Shown: positions 1 through 14,589 of the stretch, one piece after another | How the letters are laid out: each line of letters begins with the position of its first letter | How positions within the stretch are numbered: position 1 is the first letter of the stretch | Assembly (NCBI GenBank): GCA_024803745.1 | Contig: JANJXV010000265.1 | Location: 744,001-808,000 of the forward strand | Length of the DNA stretch: 64,000 bases | Direction: 5' to 3' | Origin: Megascapheus bottae | Lineage: Eukaryota > Chordata > Mammalia > Rodentia > Geomyidae | Notes under the pieces: generated by a model | Told to the model about the DNA's origin: nothing | Seen by the model: the letters and a program-made list of their open reading frames with translations, nothing else | The model's database searches: none | Translations under genes and position numbers: made by a program

Positions 1-210
1 CTATGACTTCACACAACTCCATCTATGACTTCACACACCTCCATTCTGACTTCACACACCTCTATTCTATGACTTCGCACACCTCCATTCTGACATCACA
101 CACCTCCATTCTATGACTTCACAGACCTAGAATCTGTGACTTCACTCACCTGCACTCTATGACTTCACACTCCTCCATTCTATGACTTCACCCACCTCCT
201 ATCTATGACT

Positions 211-218
211 TCACACCT
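211..218 (+). other. Exact T-box half-site created by a shortened monomer
   Basis: The monomer form that has lost one AC reads TTCACACCTCC and so contains TCACACCT, the consensus half-site of T-box factors (reverse complement AGGTGTGA). Other examples are at 2,010-2,017 and 32,617-32,624, and the form recurs in each A unit and each G module. The standard monomer (TCACACACCT) does not contain it. This is a sequence match only, and functional use is unproven. Confidence 0.55.
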
Positions 219-570
219 CCATTCTAACTTCACACACCTCCATTCTGTGACTTCACACACCTCCATTCCATGACTTCACACACCTTCATTTTTACTTCAG
301 AAACATTCACACACCTCCATTCTATGACTTCACAAACCTCCATTCTGTGACTTCACACATGCATTTTGACTTCACACACCTCCAATATATGACTTCAAAC
401 ACCTCAATTCTGTGACTTCACATAGCTCCATTCTATGACTTCATAACGTCCATTCTGTGACTTCACACAGCTCCATTCTATGACTTCACACACTTCCATT
501 CTATGACTTCACACACCTCCATTCTGTGCCTTTACACACCTCCATTCTGAGTTCACACACCTCCATTCTG

Positions 571-578
571 TGACGTCA
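571..578. other. First of 28 palindromic TGACGTCA octamers (CRE-type)
   Basis: TGACGTCA is the canonical palindromic cAMP-response element bound by CREB/ATF bZIP factors. Here it arises by one T-to-G change in the monomer's own TGACTTCA. Octamers I found start at 571, 2,810, 3,917, 6,156, 7,197, 8,680, 9,721, 11,204, 12,245, 16,070, 18,776, 24,473, 32,655, 32,744, 35,097, 35,912, 39,260, 40,075, 43,423, 45,429, 45,518, 54,029, 55,872, 55,961, 60,586, 61,740, 63,583 and 63,672. The motif is seen; any binding or function is not shown. Confidence 0.9.
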
Positions 579-3346
579 CACACCTCTATTCTGTGACTTC
601 CCACACCTCCATTCTGTGACTTCACACACCTCCATTCTATGACTTCACACACCTCTATTCTGACTTCACACACCTCCGTTCTATGACTTCATACACCTCC
701 ATTCTGACTTCACACACCTCCATTCTATGACTTCGCACACCTCTCTTCTGATTTCACACATCTCCATTCTGTGACTTCACTCACCTCCATTCAATGACTT
801 CACACACCTACATTCTTTGACTTCACACACCTCCAATCTGACATCACACACCTCCATTCTATGATTTCACAGACTTCGAATCTATGACTTCACTCACCTG
901 CACTCTATGACTTCCCACACCTCCTTTCAACGACTTCACCCACCTCCAATATATGACTACACACCTCCATTCTGACTTCACACACCTCCATTCTGACTTC
1001 ACACACCTCCATTCTGTGACTTCACACACCTCCATTCTATGACTTCACACACCTCCATTCTATGACTTCGCACACCTTCATTCTTACTTCAGAAACATCC
1101 ATTCTATGAATTCACAGACCTCCATTCTATGACTTCACAAACCTCCATTCTGTGACTTCACACACCTCCATTCTGGTTTCACACACTTCCATTCTATGAC
1201 CTCACACACTTCCATTCTATGACTTCACACACCTCCATTCTCTGACTTCACACACCTCCATTCGGAGTTAACACACCTCCATTCTGTGACTTCACAAACC
1301 TCCATTCTGTGACTTCACACACTTCCATTCTATGACTTCACACACCTTCATTCTATGATTTCACATACCTCCATTCTGTGACTTCACAAACCTCCATTCT
1401 ATGACCTCACACACCCTCATTCTATGATTTCACAAACCTCCATTCTATGACTTCACACATCAATTTTGACTTCACACACCTCCAATATATGACTTCAAAC
1501 ACCTCCATTCTGTGACTTGACACACCTCCATTCTATGATTTCACACACCTTAATTCTTACTTCACAAACACCTATTCTATGACTTCACACACCTCCGTTC
1601 TGTGACTTCACACACCTCCATTCTGTGACTTCACACACCTCCATTCTATGACTTCACACACCTCCATTGTGACTACACACACCTCCATTCTATGAGTTCA
1701 CACACCGCCATTCTGACTTCACACACCTACATTCTTTGACTTCACACACCTCCATTCTGAATTCACACAGCTCAATTCTGTGACTTCACAAAATTCCATT
1801 CTGACTTCACACACCTCCATTCTATGAGTTCACAGACCTCCATTCTATGACTTCACACACCTCCATTCTGACTTCACAAACCTCTCTTCTATGACTTCGC
1901 ACACCTCCATTCTGACATCACACACCTCCACTCTATGACTTCACACTCCTCCATTCTATGACTTCCCACACCTCCTTTCTATGACTTCACCCACCTTCAT
2001 TCTATGACTTCACACCTCCATTCTGACTTCACACACTTCCATTCAGTGACTTCACACACCTCCATTCAATGACTTCACACACCTCCATTCTATGACTTCA
2101 CACACCTTCATTCTTACTTCAGAAACATCCATTCTATGACCTCACACACCTCCATCTATGACTTCACAAACCTCCATTCTGTGACTTCACACACCTCCAT
2201 ACTGAGTTCACAAAACTCCATTCGGTAACTTAACACACATGAATTTTGACTTCAAACACCTCCAATATCTGACTTCAAACAGCTCAATTCTCTGACTTCA
2301 CACACCTCCATTCTATGACTTTAAACCCGTCCATTCAGTGACTTCACACACTGCCATTCTATGACTTCATACACCTCCATTCTATGTCTTCACCCACCTC
2401 CATTCTATGACTTCACACACCTCCATTTTCTGACTTCACACCCCTCTAATTTGATTTCTCATACCTCCATTCTATGAGTTCTCAAACCTCCCTTCGGTGA
2501 CTTCACAATACTCCATTCTATGACTTCACACATCTACATTCTATGACTTCACACACCTCAATTCGGACTCACACAACTCCATTCTGCGATTTCACAAAAC
2601 TCAATTCTATGATTTCACATATCTCCATATTATGACTTCACACACCTCCATCTATGATTGCACACACCTACATTCTGAGTTCACACACCTCCATTCTGTG
2701 ACTTCACACACCTCCATTCTGACTTCACACATCTCCATTTTATGACTTCACACACCTGTATTCTGTGACTTCACACACCTCTATTCTATGCCTTCATAAA
2801 CTTCCATTGTGACGTCACACACCTCCATTTTATGAGTTCACACACCTCCATTCTATGACTTCACACACCTCCATTCTGACTTCACACACCTCTATTCTAT
2901 GACTTCGAACACGTACATTCTGACTTCACACACCTCCATTCTGTGACTACACACACCTCCATTCAATGACTTCACACACCGACATTCTTTGACTTCACAC
3001 ACCTCCAATCTGACATCACACACCTCTATTCTATGATTTCACAGACCTCGAATCTGTGACATCAGTCACCTGCACTCTATTACTTCACACTCCTCCATTC
3101 TATGACTTCCCACACCTCCTTTCTATGAATTCACCCACCTCCAATCTATGACTACACACCTCCATTCTGACATCACACACCTCCATTTTGTGACTTCACA
3201 CACCTCCATTCTATAACTTCACACACCTCCATTCTATGACATCACACACCTCCACTCTATGACTTCACACACCTCCATTCTGAATTCACACAGCTCCATT
3301 CTGTGACTTCACAAAACTCCATTCTATGATTTCACACACCTCCATA

Positions 3347-6300
3347 CTATGACTTCACACAACTCCATCTATGACTTCACACACCTCCATTCTGACTTCA
3401 CACACCTCTATTCTATGACTTCGCACACCTCCATTCTGACATCACACACCTCCATTCTATGACTTCACAGACCTAGAATCTGTGACTTCACTCACCTGCA
3501 CTCTATGACTTCACACTCCTCCATTCTATGACTTCACCCACCTCCTATCTATGACTTCACACCTCCATTCTAACTTCACACACCTCCATTCTGTGACTTC
3601 ACACACCTCCATTCCATGACTTCACACACCTTCATTTTTACTTCAGAAACATTCACACACCTCCATTCTATGACTTCACAAACCTCCATTCTGTGACTTC
3701 ACACATGCATTTTGACTTCACACACCTCCAATATATGACTTCAAACACCTCAATTCTGTGACTTCACACAGCTCCATTCTATGACTTCATAACGTCCATT
3801 CTGTGACTTCACACAGCTCCATTCTATGACTTCACACACTTCCATTCTATGACTTCACACACCTCCATTCTGTGCCTTTACACACCTCCATTCTGAGTTC
3901 ACACACCTCCATTCTGTGACGTCACACACCTCTATTCTGTGACTTCCCACACCTCCATTCTGTGACTTCACACACCTCCATTCTATGACTTCACACACCT
4001 CTATTCTGACTTCACACACCTCCGTTCTATGACTTCATACACCTCCATTCTGACTTCACACACCTCCATTCTATGACTTCGCACACCTCTCTTCTGATTT
4101 CACACATCTCCATTCTGTGACTTCACTCACCTCCATTCAATGACTTCACACACCTACATTCTTTGACTTCACACACCTCCAATCTGACATCACACACCTC
4201 CATTCTATGATTTCACAGACCTCGAATCTATGACTTCACTCACCTGCACTCTATGACTTCCCACACCTCCTTTCAACGACTTCACCCACCTCCAATATAT
4301 GACTACACACCTCCATTCTGACTTCACACACCTCCATTCTGACTTCACACACCTCCATTCTGTGACTTCACACACCTCCATTCTATGACTTCACACACCT
4401 CCATTCTATGACTTCGCACACCTTCATTCTTACTTCAGAAACATCCATTCTATGAATTCACAGACCTCCATTCTATGACTTCACAAACCTCCATTCTGTG
4501 ACTTCACACACCTCCATTCTGGTTTCACACACTTCCATTCTATGACCTCACACACTTCCATTCTATGACTTCACACACCTCCATTCTCTGACTTCACACA
4601 CCTCCATTCGGAGTTAACACACCTCCATTCTGTGACTTCACAAACCTCCATTCTGTGACTTCACACACTTCCATTCTATGACTTCACACACCTTCATTCT
4701 ATGATTTCACATACCTCCATTCTGTGACTTCACAAACCTCCATTCTATGACCTCACACACCCTCATTCTATGATTTCACAAACCTCCATTCTATGACTTC
4801 ACACATCAATTTTGACTTCACACACCTCCAATATATGACTTCAAACACCTCCATTCTGTGACTTGACACACCTCCATTCTATGATTTCACACACCTTAAT
4901 TCTTACTTCACAAACACCCATTCTATGACTTCACACACCTCCATTCTGTGACTTCACACACCTCCATTCTATGACTTCACACACCTCCATTCTATGACTT
5001 CACACACCTCCATTGTGACTACACACACCTCCATTCTATGAGTTCACACACCGCCATTCTGACTTCACACACCTACATTCTTTGACTTCACACACCTCCA
5101 TTCTGAATTCACACAGCTCAATTCTGTGACTTCACAAAATTCCATTCTGACTTCACACACCTCCATTCTATGAGTTCACAGACCTCCATTCTATGACTTC
5201 ACACACCTCCATTCTGACTTCACAAACCTCTCTTCTATGACTTCGCACACCTCCATTCTGACATCACACACCTCCACTCTATGACTTCACACTCCTCCAT
5301 TCTATGACTTCCCACACCTCCTTTCTATGACTTCACCCACCTTCATTCTATGACTTCACACCTCCATTCTGACTTCACACACTTCCATTCAGTGACTTCA
5401 CACACCTCCATTCAATGACTTCACACACCTCCATTCTATGACTTCACACACCTTCATTCTTACTTCAGAAACATCCATTCTATGACCTCACACACCTCCA
5501 TCTATGACTTCACAAACCTCCATTCTGTGACTTCACACACCTCCATACTGAGTTCACAAAACTCCATTCGGTAACTTAACACACATGCATTTTGACTTCA
5601 AACACCTCCAATATCTGACTTCAAATAGCTCAATTCTCTGACTTCACACACCTCCATTCTATGACTTTAAACCCGTCCATTCAGTGACTTCACACACCGC
5701 CATTGTATGACTTCATACACCTCCATTCTATGTCTTCACCCACCTCCATTCTATGACTTCACACACCTCCATTTTCTGACTTCACACCCCTCTAATTTGA
5801 TTTCTCATACCTCCATTCTATGAGTTCTCAAACCTCCCTTCGGTGACTTCACAATACTCCATTCTATGACTTCACACATCTACATTCTATGACTTCACAC
5901 ACCTCAATTCGGACTCACACAACTCCATTCTGCGATTTCACAAAACTCAATTCTATGATTTCACATATCTCCATATTATGACTTCACACACCTCCATCTA
6001 TGATTGCACACACCTACATTCTGAGTTCACACACCTCCATTCTGTGACTTCACACACCTCCATTCTGACTTCACACATCTCCATTGTATGACTTCACACA
6101 CCTGTATTCTGTGACTTCACACACCTCTATTCTATGCCTTCACAAACTTCCATTGTGACGTCACACACCTCCATTTTATGAGTTCACACACCTCCATTCT
6201 ATGACTTCACACACCTCCATTCTGACTTCACACACCTCTATTCTATGACTTCGAAGACCTACATTCTGACTTCACACACGTCCATTCTGTGACTACACAC

Positions 6301-6669
6301 ACCTCCATTCAATGACTTCACACACCGACATTCTTTGACTTCACACACCTCCAATCTGACATCACACACCTCCATTCTATGATTTCACAGACCTCGAATC
6401 TGTGACATCACTCACCTGCAATCTATTACTTCACACTCCTCCATTCTATGACTTCCCACACCTCCTTTCTATGAATTCACCCACCTCCAATCTATGACTA
6501 CACACCTCCGTTCTGACATCACACACCTCCATTTTGTGACTTCACACACCTCCATTCTATAACTTCACACACCTCCATTCTATGACTTCACACACCTCCA
6601 TTCTGAATTCACACAGCTCCATTCTGTGACTTCACAAAACTCCATTCTATGATTTCACACACGTCCATA
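3347..6669 (+). repeat. HOR-A copy 2 (3,323 bp, full form)
   Basis: This aligns with copy 1 monomer by monomer over its whole length at offset 3,346, with only scattered substitutions. Examples are 4,918 (ACACCCATT against ACACCTATT in copy 1) and the GAAGACC form near 6,250. It is exactly one 23-bp monomer shorter than copy 1, lacking a GACATCACACACCTCCACT-type monomer near its right end. TGACGTCA occurs at 3,917 and 6,156, the same relative places as in copy 1. Confidence 0.93.
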
Positions 6670-9193
6670 CTATGACTTCACACACCTCTATTCTATGACT
6701 TCGCACACCTCCATTCTGACATCACACACCTCCATTCTATGACTTCACAGACCTAGAATCTGTGACTTCACTCACCTGCACTCTATGACTTCACACTCCT
6801 CCATTCTATGACTTCACCCACCTCCAATCTATGACTTCACACCTCCATTCTAACTTCACACACCTCCATTCTGTGACTTCACACACCTCCATTCCATGAC
6901 TTCACACACCTTCATTTTTACTTCACAAACATTCACACACCTCCATTCTATGACTTCACAAACCTCCATTCTGTGACTTCACACATGCATTTTGACTTCA
7001 CACACCTCCAATATATGACTTCAAACACCTCAATTCTGTGACTTCACACAGCTCCATTCTATGACTTCATAACGTCCATTCTGTGACTTCACACAGCTCC
7101 ATTCTATGATTTCACACACTTCCATTCTATGACTTCACACACCTCCATTCTGTGCCTTTACACACCTCCATTCTGAGTTCACACACCTCCATTCTGTGAC
7201 GTCACACACCTCTATTCTGTGACTTCCCACACCTCCATTCTGTGACTTCACACCCCTCCATTCTATGACTTCACACACCTCTATTCTGACTTCACACACC
7301 TCCATTCTATGACTTCATACAACTCCATTCTGACTTCACACACCTCCATTCTATCACTTCGCACACCTCTCTTCTGATTTCACACATCTCCATTCTGTGA
7401 CTTCACTCACCTCCATTCAATGACTTCACACACCTACATTCTTTGACTTCACACACCTCCAATCTGACATCACACATCTCCATTCGATGATTTCACAGAC
7501 CTCGAATCTATGACTTCACTCACCTCCACTCTATGACTTCCCACACCTCTTTTCAATGACTTCACCCACCTCCAATATATGACTACACACCTCCATTCTG
7601 TGACTTCGCACACCTCCATTCTATGACTTCACACACCTCCATTCTATGACTTCACACACCTTCTTTCTTACTTCAGAAACATCCATTCTATGACTTCACA
7701 GACCTCCATTCTATGACTTCACAAACCTCCATTCTGTGACTTCACACACCTCCATTCTGGTTTCACACACTTCCATTCTATGACTTCACAAACCTCTATT
7801 CTATGACATCGCACACCTCCATTCTGACATCACACACCTCCAATCTATGACTTCACAGACCTCGAATCTGTGACTTCACTCTCCTCCACTCTATGACTTC
7901 ACACTCCTCCATTCTATGACTGCCCACACCTCCTTTCTATGACTTCACCCACCTTCATTCTATGACTTCACACACCTTCATTCTTACTTCAGAAACATCC
8001 ATTCTATGACCTCACACACCTCCATCTATGACTTCACAAACCTCCATTCTGTGACTTCACACACCTCCATACTGAGTTCACAAAACTCCATTCGGTAACT
8101 TAACACACATGCATTTTGACTTCAAACACCTCCAATATCTGACTTCAAATAGCTCAATTCTCTGACTTCACACACCTCCATTCTATGACTTTAAACCCGT
8201 CCATTCAGTGACTTCACACACCGCCATTGTATGACTTCATACACCTCCATTCTATGTCTTCACCCACCTCCATTCTATGACTTCACACACCTCCATTTTC
8301 TGACTTCACACCCCTCTAATTTGATTTCTCATACCTCCATTCTATGAGTTCTCAAACCTCCCTTCGGTGACTTCACAATACTCCATTCTATGACTTCACA
8401 CATCTACATTCTATGACTTCACACACCTCAATTCGGACTCACACAACTCCATTCTGCGATTTCACAAAACTCAATTCTATGATTTCACATATCTCCATAT
8501 TATGACTTCACACACCTCCATCTATGATTGCAAACACCTACATTCTGAGTTCACACACCTCCATTCTGTGACTTCACACACCTCCATTCTGACTTCACAC
8601 ATCTCCATTGTATGACTTCACACACCTGTATTCTGTGACTTCACACACCTCTATTCTATGCCTTCACAAACTTCCATTGTGACGTCACACACCTCCATTT
8701 TATGAGTTCACACACCTCCATTCTATGACTTCACACACCTCCATTCTGACTTCACACACCTCTATTCTATGACTTCGAAGACCTACATTCTGACTTCACA
8801 CACGTCCATTCTGTGACTACACACACCTCCATTCAATGACTTCACACACCGACATTCTTTGACTTCACACACCTCCAATCTGACATCACACACCTCCATT
8901 CTATGATTTCACAGACCTTGAATCTGTGACATCACTCACCTGCACTCTATTACTTCACACTCCTCCATTCTATGACTTCCCACACCTCCTTTCTATGAAT
9001 TCACCCACCTCCAATCTATGACTACACACCTCCGTTCTGACATCACACACCTCCATTTTGTGACTTCACACACCTCCATTCTATAACTTCACACACCTCC
9101 ATTCTATGACTTCACACACCTCCATTCTGAATTCACACAGCTCCATTCTGTGACTTCACAAAACTCCATTCTATGATTTCACACACCTCCATA
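6670..9193 (+). repeat. HOR-A copy 3 (2,524 bp, deletion form)
   Basis: The ACAGACCTAGAATC marker lies at 6,747. The copy follows HOR-A order but lacks several blocks. It has lost about 43 bp at the start. It has also lost a block equivalent to about 1,200-1,870 of copy 1, so the monomer after 7,780 jumps to the CTTCACAAACCTCTATT monomer. A third loss is about 90 bp equivalent to 2,010-2,100, at about 7,960. The same deletions occur in copy 4, so they predate the duplication that made copies 3 and 4. TGACGTCA octamers lie at 7,197 and 8,680. Confidence 0.92.
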
Positions 9194-11717
9194 CTATGAC
9201 TTCACACATCTCTATTCTATGACTTCGCACACCTCCATTCTGACATCACACACCTCCATTCTATGACTTCACAGACCTAGAATCTGTGACTTCACTCACC
9301 TGCACTCTATGACTTCACACTCCTCCATTCTATGACTTCACCCACCTCCAATCTATGACTTCACAACTCCATTCTAACTTCACACACCTCCATTCTGTGA
9401 CTTCACACACCTCCATTCCATGACTTCACACACCTTCATTTTTACTTCACAAACATTCACACACCTCCATTCTATGACTTCACAAACCTCCATTCTGTGA
9501 CTTCACACATGCATTTTGACTTCACACACCTCCAATATATGACTTCAAACACCTCAATTCTGTGACTTCACACAGCTCCATTCTATGACTTCATAACGTC
9601 CATTCTGTGACTTCACACAGCTCCATTCTATGATTTCACACACTTCCATTCTATGACTTCACACACCTCCATTCTGTGCCTTTACACACCTCCATTCTGA
9701 GTTCACACACCTCCATTCTGTGACGTCACACACCTCTATTCTGTGACTTCCCACACCTCCATTCTGTGACTTCACACCCCTCCATTCTATGACTTCACAC
9801 ACCTCTATTCTGACTTCACACACCTCCATTCTATGACTTCATACAACTCCATTCTGACTTCACACACCTCCATTCTATCACTTCGCACACCTCTCTTCTG
9901 ATTTCACACATCTCCATTCTGTGACTTCACTCACCTCCATTCAATGACTTCACACACCTACATTCTTTGACTTCACACACCTCCAATCTGACATCACACA
10001 TCTCCATTCGATGATTTCACAGACCTCGAATCTATGACTTCACTCACCTCCACTCTATGACTTCCCACACCTCTTTTCAATGACTTCACCCACCTCCAAT
10101 ATATGACTACACACCTCCATTCTGTGACTTCGCACACCTCCATTCTATGACTTCACACACCTCCATTCTATGACTTCACACACCTTCTTTCTTACTTCAG
10201 AAACATCCATTCTATGACTTCACAGACCTCCATTCTATGACTTCACAAACCTCCATTCTGTGACTTCACACACCTCCATTCTGGTTTCACACACTTCCAT
10301 TCTATGACTTCACAAACCTCTATTCTATGACATCGCACACCTCCATTCTGACATCACACACCTCCAATCTATGACTTCACAGACCTCGAATCTGTGACTT
10401 CACTCTCCTCCACTCTATGACTTCACACTCCTCCATTCTATGACTGCCCACACCTCCTTTCTATGACTTCACCCACCTTCATTCTATGACTTCACACACC
10501 TTCATTCTTACTTCAGAAACATCCATTCTATGACCTCACACACCTCCATCTATGACTTCACAAACCTCCATTCTGTGACTTCACACACCTCCATACTGAG
10601 TTCACAAAACTCCATTCGGTAACTTAACACACATGCATTTTGACTTCAAACACCTCCAATATCTGACTTCAAATAGCTCAATTCTCTGACTTCACACACC
10701 TCCATTCTATGACTTTAAACCCGTCCATTCAGTGACTTCACACACCGCCATTGTATGACTTCATACACCTCCATTCTATGTCTTCACCCACCTCCATTCT
10801 ATGACTTCACACACCTCCATTTTCTGACTTCACACCCCTCTAATTTGATTTCTCATACCTCCATTCTATGAGTTCTCAAACCTCCCTTCGGTGACTTCAC
10901 AATACTCCATTCTATGACTTCACACATCTACATTCTATGACTTCACACACCTCAATTCGGACTCACACAACTCCATTCTGCGATTTCACAAAACTCAATT
11001 CTATGATTTCACATATCTCCATATTATGACTTCACACACCTCCATCTATGATTGCACACACCTACATTCTGAGTTCACACACCTCCATTCTGTGACTTCA
11101 CACACCTCCATTCTGACTTCACACATCTCCATTGTATGACTTCACACACCTGTATTCTGTGACTTCACACACCTCTATTCTATGCCTTCACAAACTTCCA
11201 TTGTGACGTCACACACCTCCATTTTATGAGTTCACACACCTCCATTCTATGACTTCACACACCTCCATTCTGACTTCACACACCTCTATTCTATGACTTC
11301 GAAGACCTACATTCTGACTTCACACACGTCCATTCTGTGACTACACACACCTCCATTCAATGACTTCACACACCGACATTCTTTGACTTCACACACCTCC
11401 AATCTGACATCACACACCTCCATTCTATGATTTCACAGACCTCGAATCTGTGACATCACTCACCTGCACTCTATTACTTCACACTCCTCCATTCTATGAC
11501 TTCCCACACCTCCTTTCTATGAATTCACCCACCTCCAATCTATGACTACACACCTCCGTTCTGACATCACACACCTCCATTTTGTGACTTCACACACCTC
11601 CATTCTATAACTTCACACACCTCCATTCTATGACTTCACACACCTCCATTCTGAATTCACACAGCTCCATTCTGTGACTTCACAAAACTCCATTCTATGA
11701 TTTCACACACCTCCATA
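9194..11717 (+). repeat. HOR-A copy 4 (2,524 bp, deletion form)
   Basis: This has the same length and the same deletions as copy 3. The marker at 9,271 is exactly 2,524 bp after the one at 6,747. I noticed only a handful of substitutions between them: CACAACTCC at about 9,363 against CACACCTCC in copy 3, TTGCACACACC at about 11,050 against TTGCAAACACC in copy 3, and ACCTCGAATC at about 11,440 against ACCTTGAATC in copy 3. TGACGTCA octamers lie at 9,721 and 11,204. Confidence 0.92.
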
Positions 11718-13250
11718 CTATGACTTCACACATCTCTATTCTATGACTTCGCACACCTCCATTCTGACATCACACACCTCCATTCTATGACTTCACAGAC
11801 CTAGAATCTGTGACTTCACTCACCTGCACTCTATGACTTCACACTCCTCCATTCTATGACTTCACCCACCTCCAATCTATGACTTCACACCTCCATTCTA
11901 ACTTCACACACCTCCATTCTGTGACTTCACACACCTCCATTCCATGACTTCACACACCTTCATTTTTACTTCACAAACATTCACACACCTCCATTCTATG
12001 ACTTCACAAACCTCCTTTCTGTGACTTCACACATGCATTTTGACTTCACACACCTCCAATATATGACTTCAAACACCTCAATTCTGTGACTTCACACAGC
12101 TCCATTCTATGACTTCATAACGTCCATTCTGTGACTTCACACAGCTCCATTCTATGACTTCACACACTTCCATTCTATGACTTCACACACCTCCATTCTG
12201 TGCCTTTACACACCTCCATTCTGAGTTCACACACCTCCATTCTGTGACGTCACACACCTCTATTCTGTGACTTCCCACACCTCCATTCTGTGACTTCACA
12301 CACCTCCATTCTATGACTTCACACACCTCTATTCTGACTTCACACACCTCCATTCTATGACTTCATACACCTCCATTCTGACTTCACACACCTCCATTCT
12401 ATGACTTCGCACACCTCTCTTCTGATTTCACACATCTCCATTCTGTGACTTCACTCACCTCCATTCAATGACTTCACACACCTACATTCTTTGACTTCAC
12501 ACACCTCCAATCTGACATCACACACCTCCATTCTATGATTTCCCAGACCTCGAATCTATGACTTCACTCACCTGCACTCTATGACTTCCCACACCTCCTT
12601 TCAACGACTTCACCCACCTCCAATATATGACTACACACCTCCATTCTGACTTCACACACCTCCATTCTGACTTCACACACCTCCATTCTGTGACTTCACA
12701 CACCTCCATTCTATGACTTCACACAACTCCATTCTATGACTTCGCACACCTTCATTCTTACTTCAGAAACATGCATTCTATGACTTCACAGACCTCCATT
12801 CTATGACTTCACACACCTCCATTCTGGTTTCACACACTTCCATTCTATGAAATCACACACTTCCATTCTATGACTTCACACACCTCCATTCTCTGACTTC
12901 ACACACCTCCATTCTGAGTTCACACACCTCCATTCTGTGACTTCACAAACCTCCATTCTGTGACTTCACACACTTCCATTCTATGACTTCACACGCCTTC
13001 ATTCTATGATTTCACATACCTCCATTCTGTGACTTCACAAACTTCCATTCTATGACCTCACACACCCTCATTCTATGATTTCACACACCTCCATTCTATG
13101 ACTTCACACATCAATTTTGACTTCACACACCTCCAATATATGACTTCAAACACCTCAATTCTCTGACTTCACACACCTCCATTCTATGACTTCAAACCGT
13201 CCATTCTGTGACTTCACACACCTCAATTCTATGACTTCACTCACTTCCAT
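11718..13250 (+). repeat. HOR-A copy 5, truncated
   Basis: The marker at 11,795 is 2,524 bp after copy 4's, but internally the copy follows the full form of copies 1 and 2. It keeps the stretch after 12,840 (ACTTCC, CTCTGACTTC, GAGTTCAC monomers) that copies 3 and 4 lost. At about 13,150 it jumps from the equivalent of about 1,490 of copy 1 to about 2,290 (TCAAACCGTCCATTC) and then loses HOR-A order. One TGACGTCA lies at 12,245. The second one present in full copies is gone with the right half. Confidence 0.88.
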
Positions 13251-13612
13251 TCTGAGTTCACATACCTCTATTCTGTGATTTCACACACCTTCCATTCTGT
13301 GACTTCACACACCTCCATTCTGCGACTTCACACACTTCCATTCTATGACTTCACAATCCTTCATTCTATGATTTCACAAACCTCCGTTCTGTGACTTCAC
13401 AAACCTCCATTCTATGACCTCACACACCCTCATTCTATGATTTCACACACCTCCATTCTATGACTTCACACATCCCTTTTGACTTCACACACCTCCAATA
13501 TATGACTTCAAACACCTCAATTCTGTGACTTCACACACCTCCATTCTATGACTTCAAACCGTCCATTCTGTGACTTCACACACCTCCATTCTATGACTTC
13601 ACACACTTCCAT
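12955..13612 (+). repeat. 362-bp local tandem duplication at the end of block A
   Basis: The monomer series at about 12,955-13,250 recurs at about 13,317-13,612. Shared markers are CTTCCATTCTATGAC (12,973 and 13,335) and ACTTCACACATC (13,101 and 13,463), both offset by 362. The copies differ at several sites, for example ACACATCAATTTT against ACACATCCCTTTT, so the duplication is older than those in block H. A third, more diverged version lies near 15,280-15,420. Confidence 0.82.
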
Positions 13613-14589
13613 TCTATGACTTCACACACCTCCATTCTGTGACTTTACACACCTCCATTCTGAGTTCACACACCTCAATTCTATGACTTCACAGACCTCC
13701 AATCTGTGACTTCACACACCTCCATTCTGTGACTTCACACACCTCCATTCTATGACCTCACACACCTCCATTCTATGACTTCACACATGTCCATTCTGTG
13801 ACTTCACACACCTCCATTCTATGACTTCACACACCTCCATTGTAACTACACACACTACCGTTCTATGAGTTCACACACCTCCATTCTGAGTTCACACACC
13901 TCCATTCTATGACTACACAAACATCCATTCTTTGACTTCCCACACCTCCTTTCTATGACTTCACCCAACTCCATTCTATGACTTCACACCTCCATTCTGA
14001 CTTCACACACCTCCATTCTGTGACTTCACACACCTCCATTAAATGACTTCACACACCTCCATTGTATGACTTCACACCCCTCCATTCTATGCCTTCACAC
14101 ACCTGCATTCTGTGACTTCACACACCTCCATTCTATGCCTTCGCACACCTTCATTCTTACTTCACAAACATACATTCTATGACTTCACACTCCTCCATTC
14201 TATGACTTCAAACACCTCCATTCTTTGACTTCACACACCTCCATTTTGTGTTCACACACCTCAATTCTGTGACTTCACACAGCTCCAATCTGACTTCACA
14301 CAGCTCCATTCTATGACTTCACACACCTCCATTCTATGACTTCACACACCTCCATTCTTTGACTTCACACACCTAAATTCTGAGTTGATACATCTCCATT
14401 CTGTGACTTCACACACTCCCATTCTGACTTCACACATCTCCAATCTGTAACATCACACACCTTCATTTTTACTTTACAAACATCCATTCTCTAACTTCAC
14501 ACACTTCCATTCTATGACTTCACACACCTCCATTCAGTGACTTCAAACACCTCCATTCTATGACTTCACCCACCTCCATTCTGACTTCA

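Larger units (their letters stand above)
1..3346 (+). repeat. HOR-A copy 1 (3,346 bp, full form)
   Basis: Position 1 matches position 3,347, and the rare marker ACAGACCTAGAATC at 121 recurs at 3,467, giving a 3,346-bp period. The unit contains about 145 monomers. Many carry private variants that identify their place in the unit. The unit is itself composite: related submodules recur near 60-360, 840-1,180, 1,890-2,180 and 2,900-3,290. Palindromic TGACGTCA octamers lie at 571 and 2,810. Relative to copy 2 it carries one extra 23-bp monomer near 3,235-3,260. The true left end is unknown because the window starts here. Confidence 0.93.
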
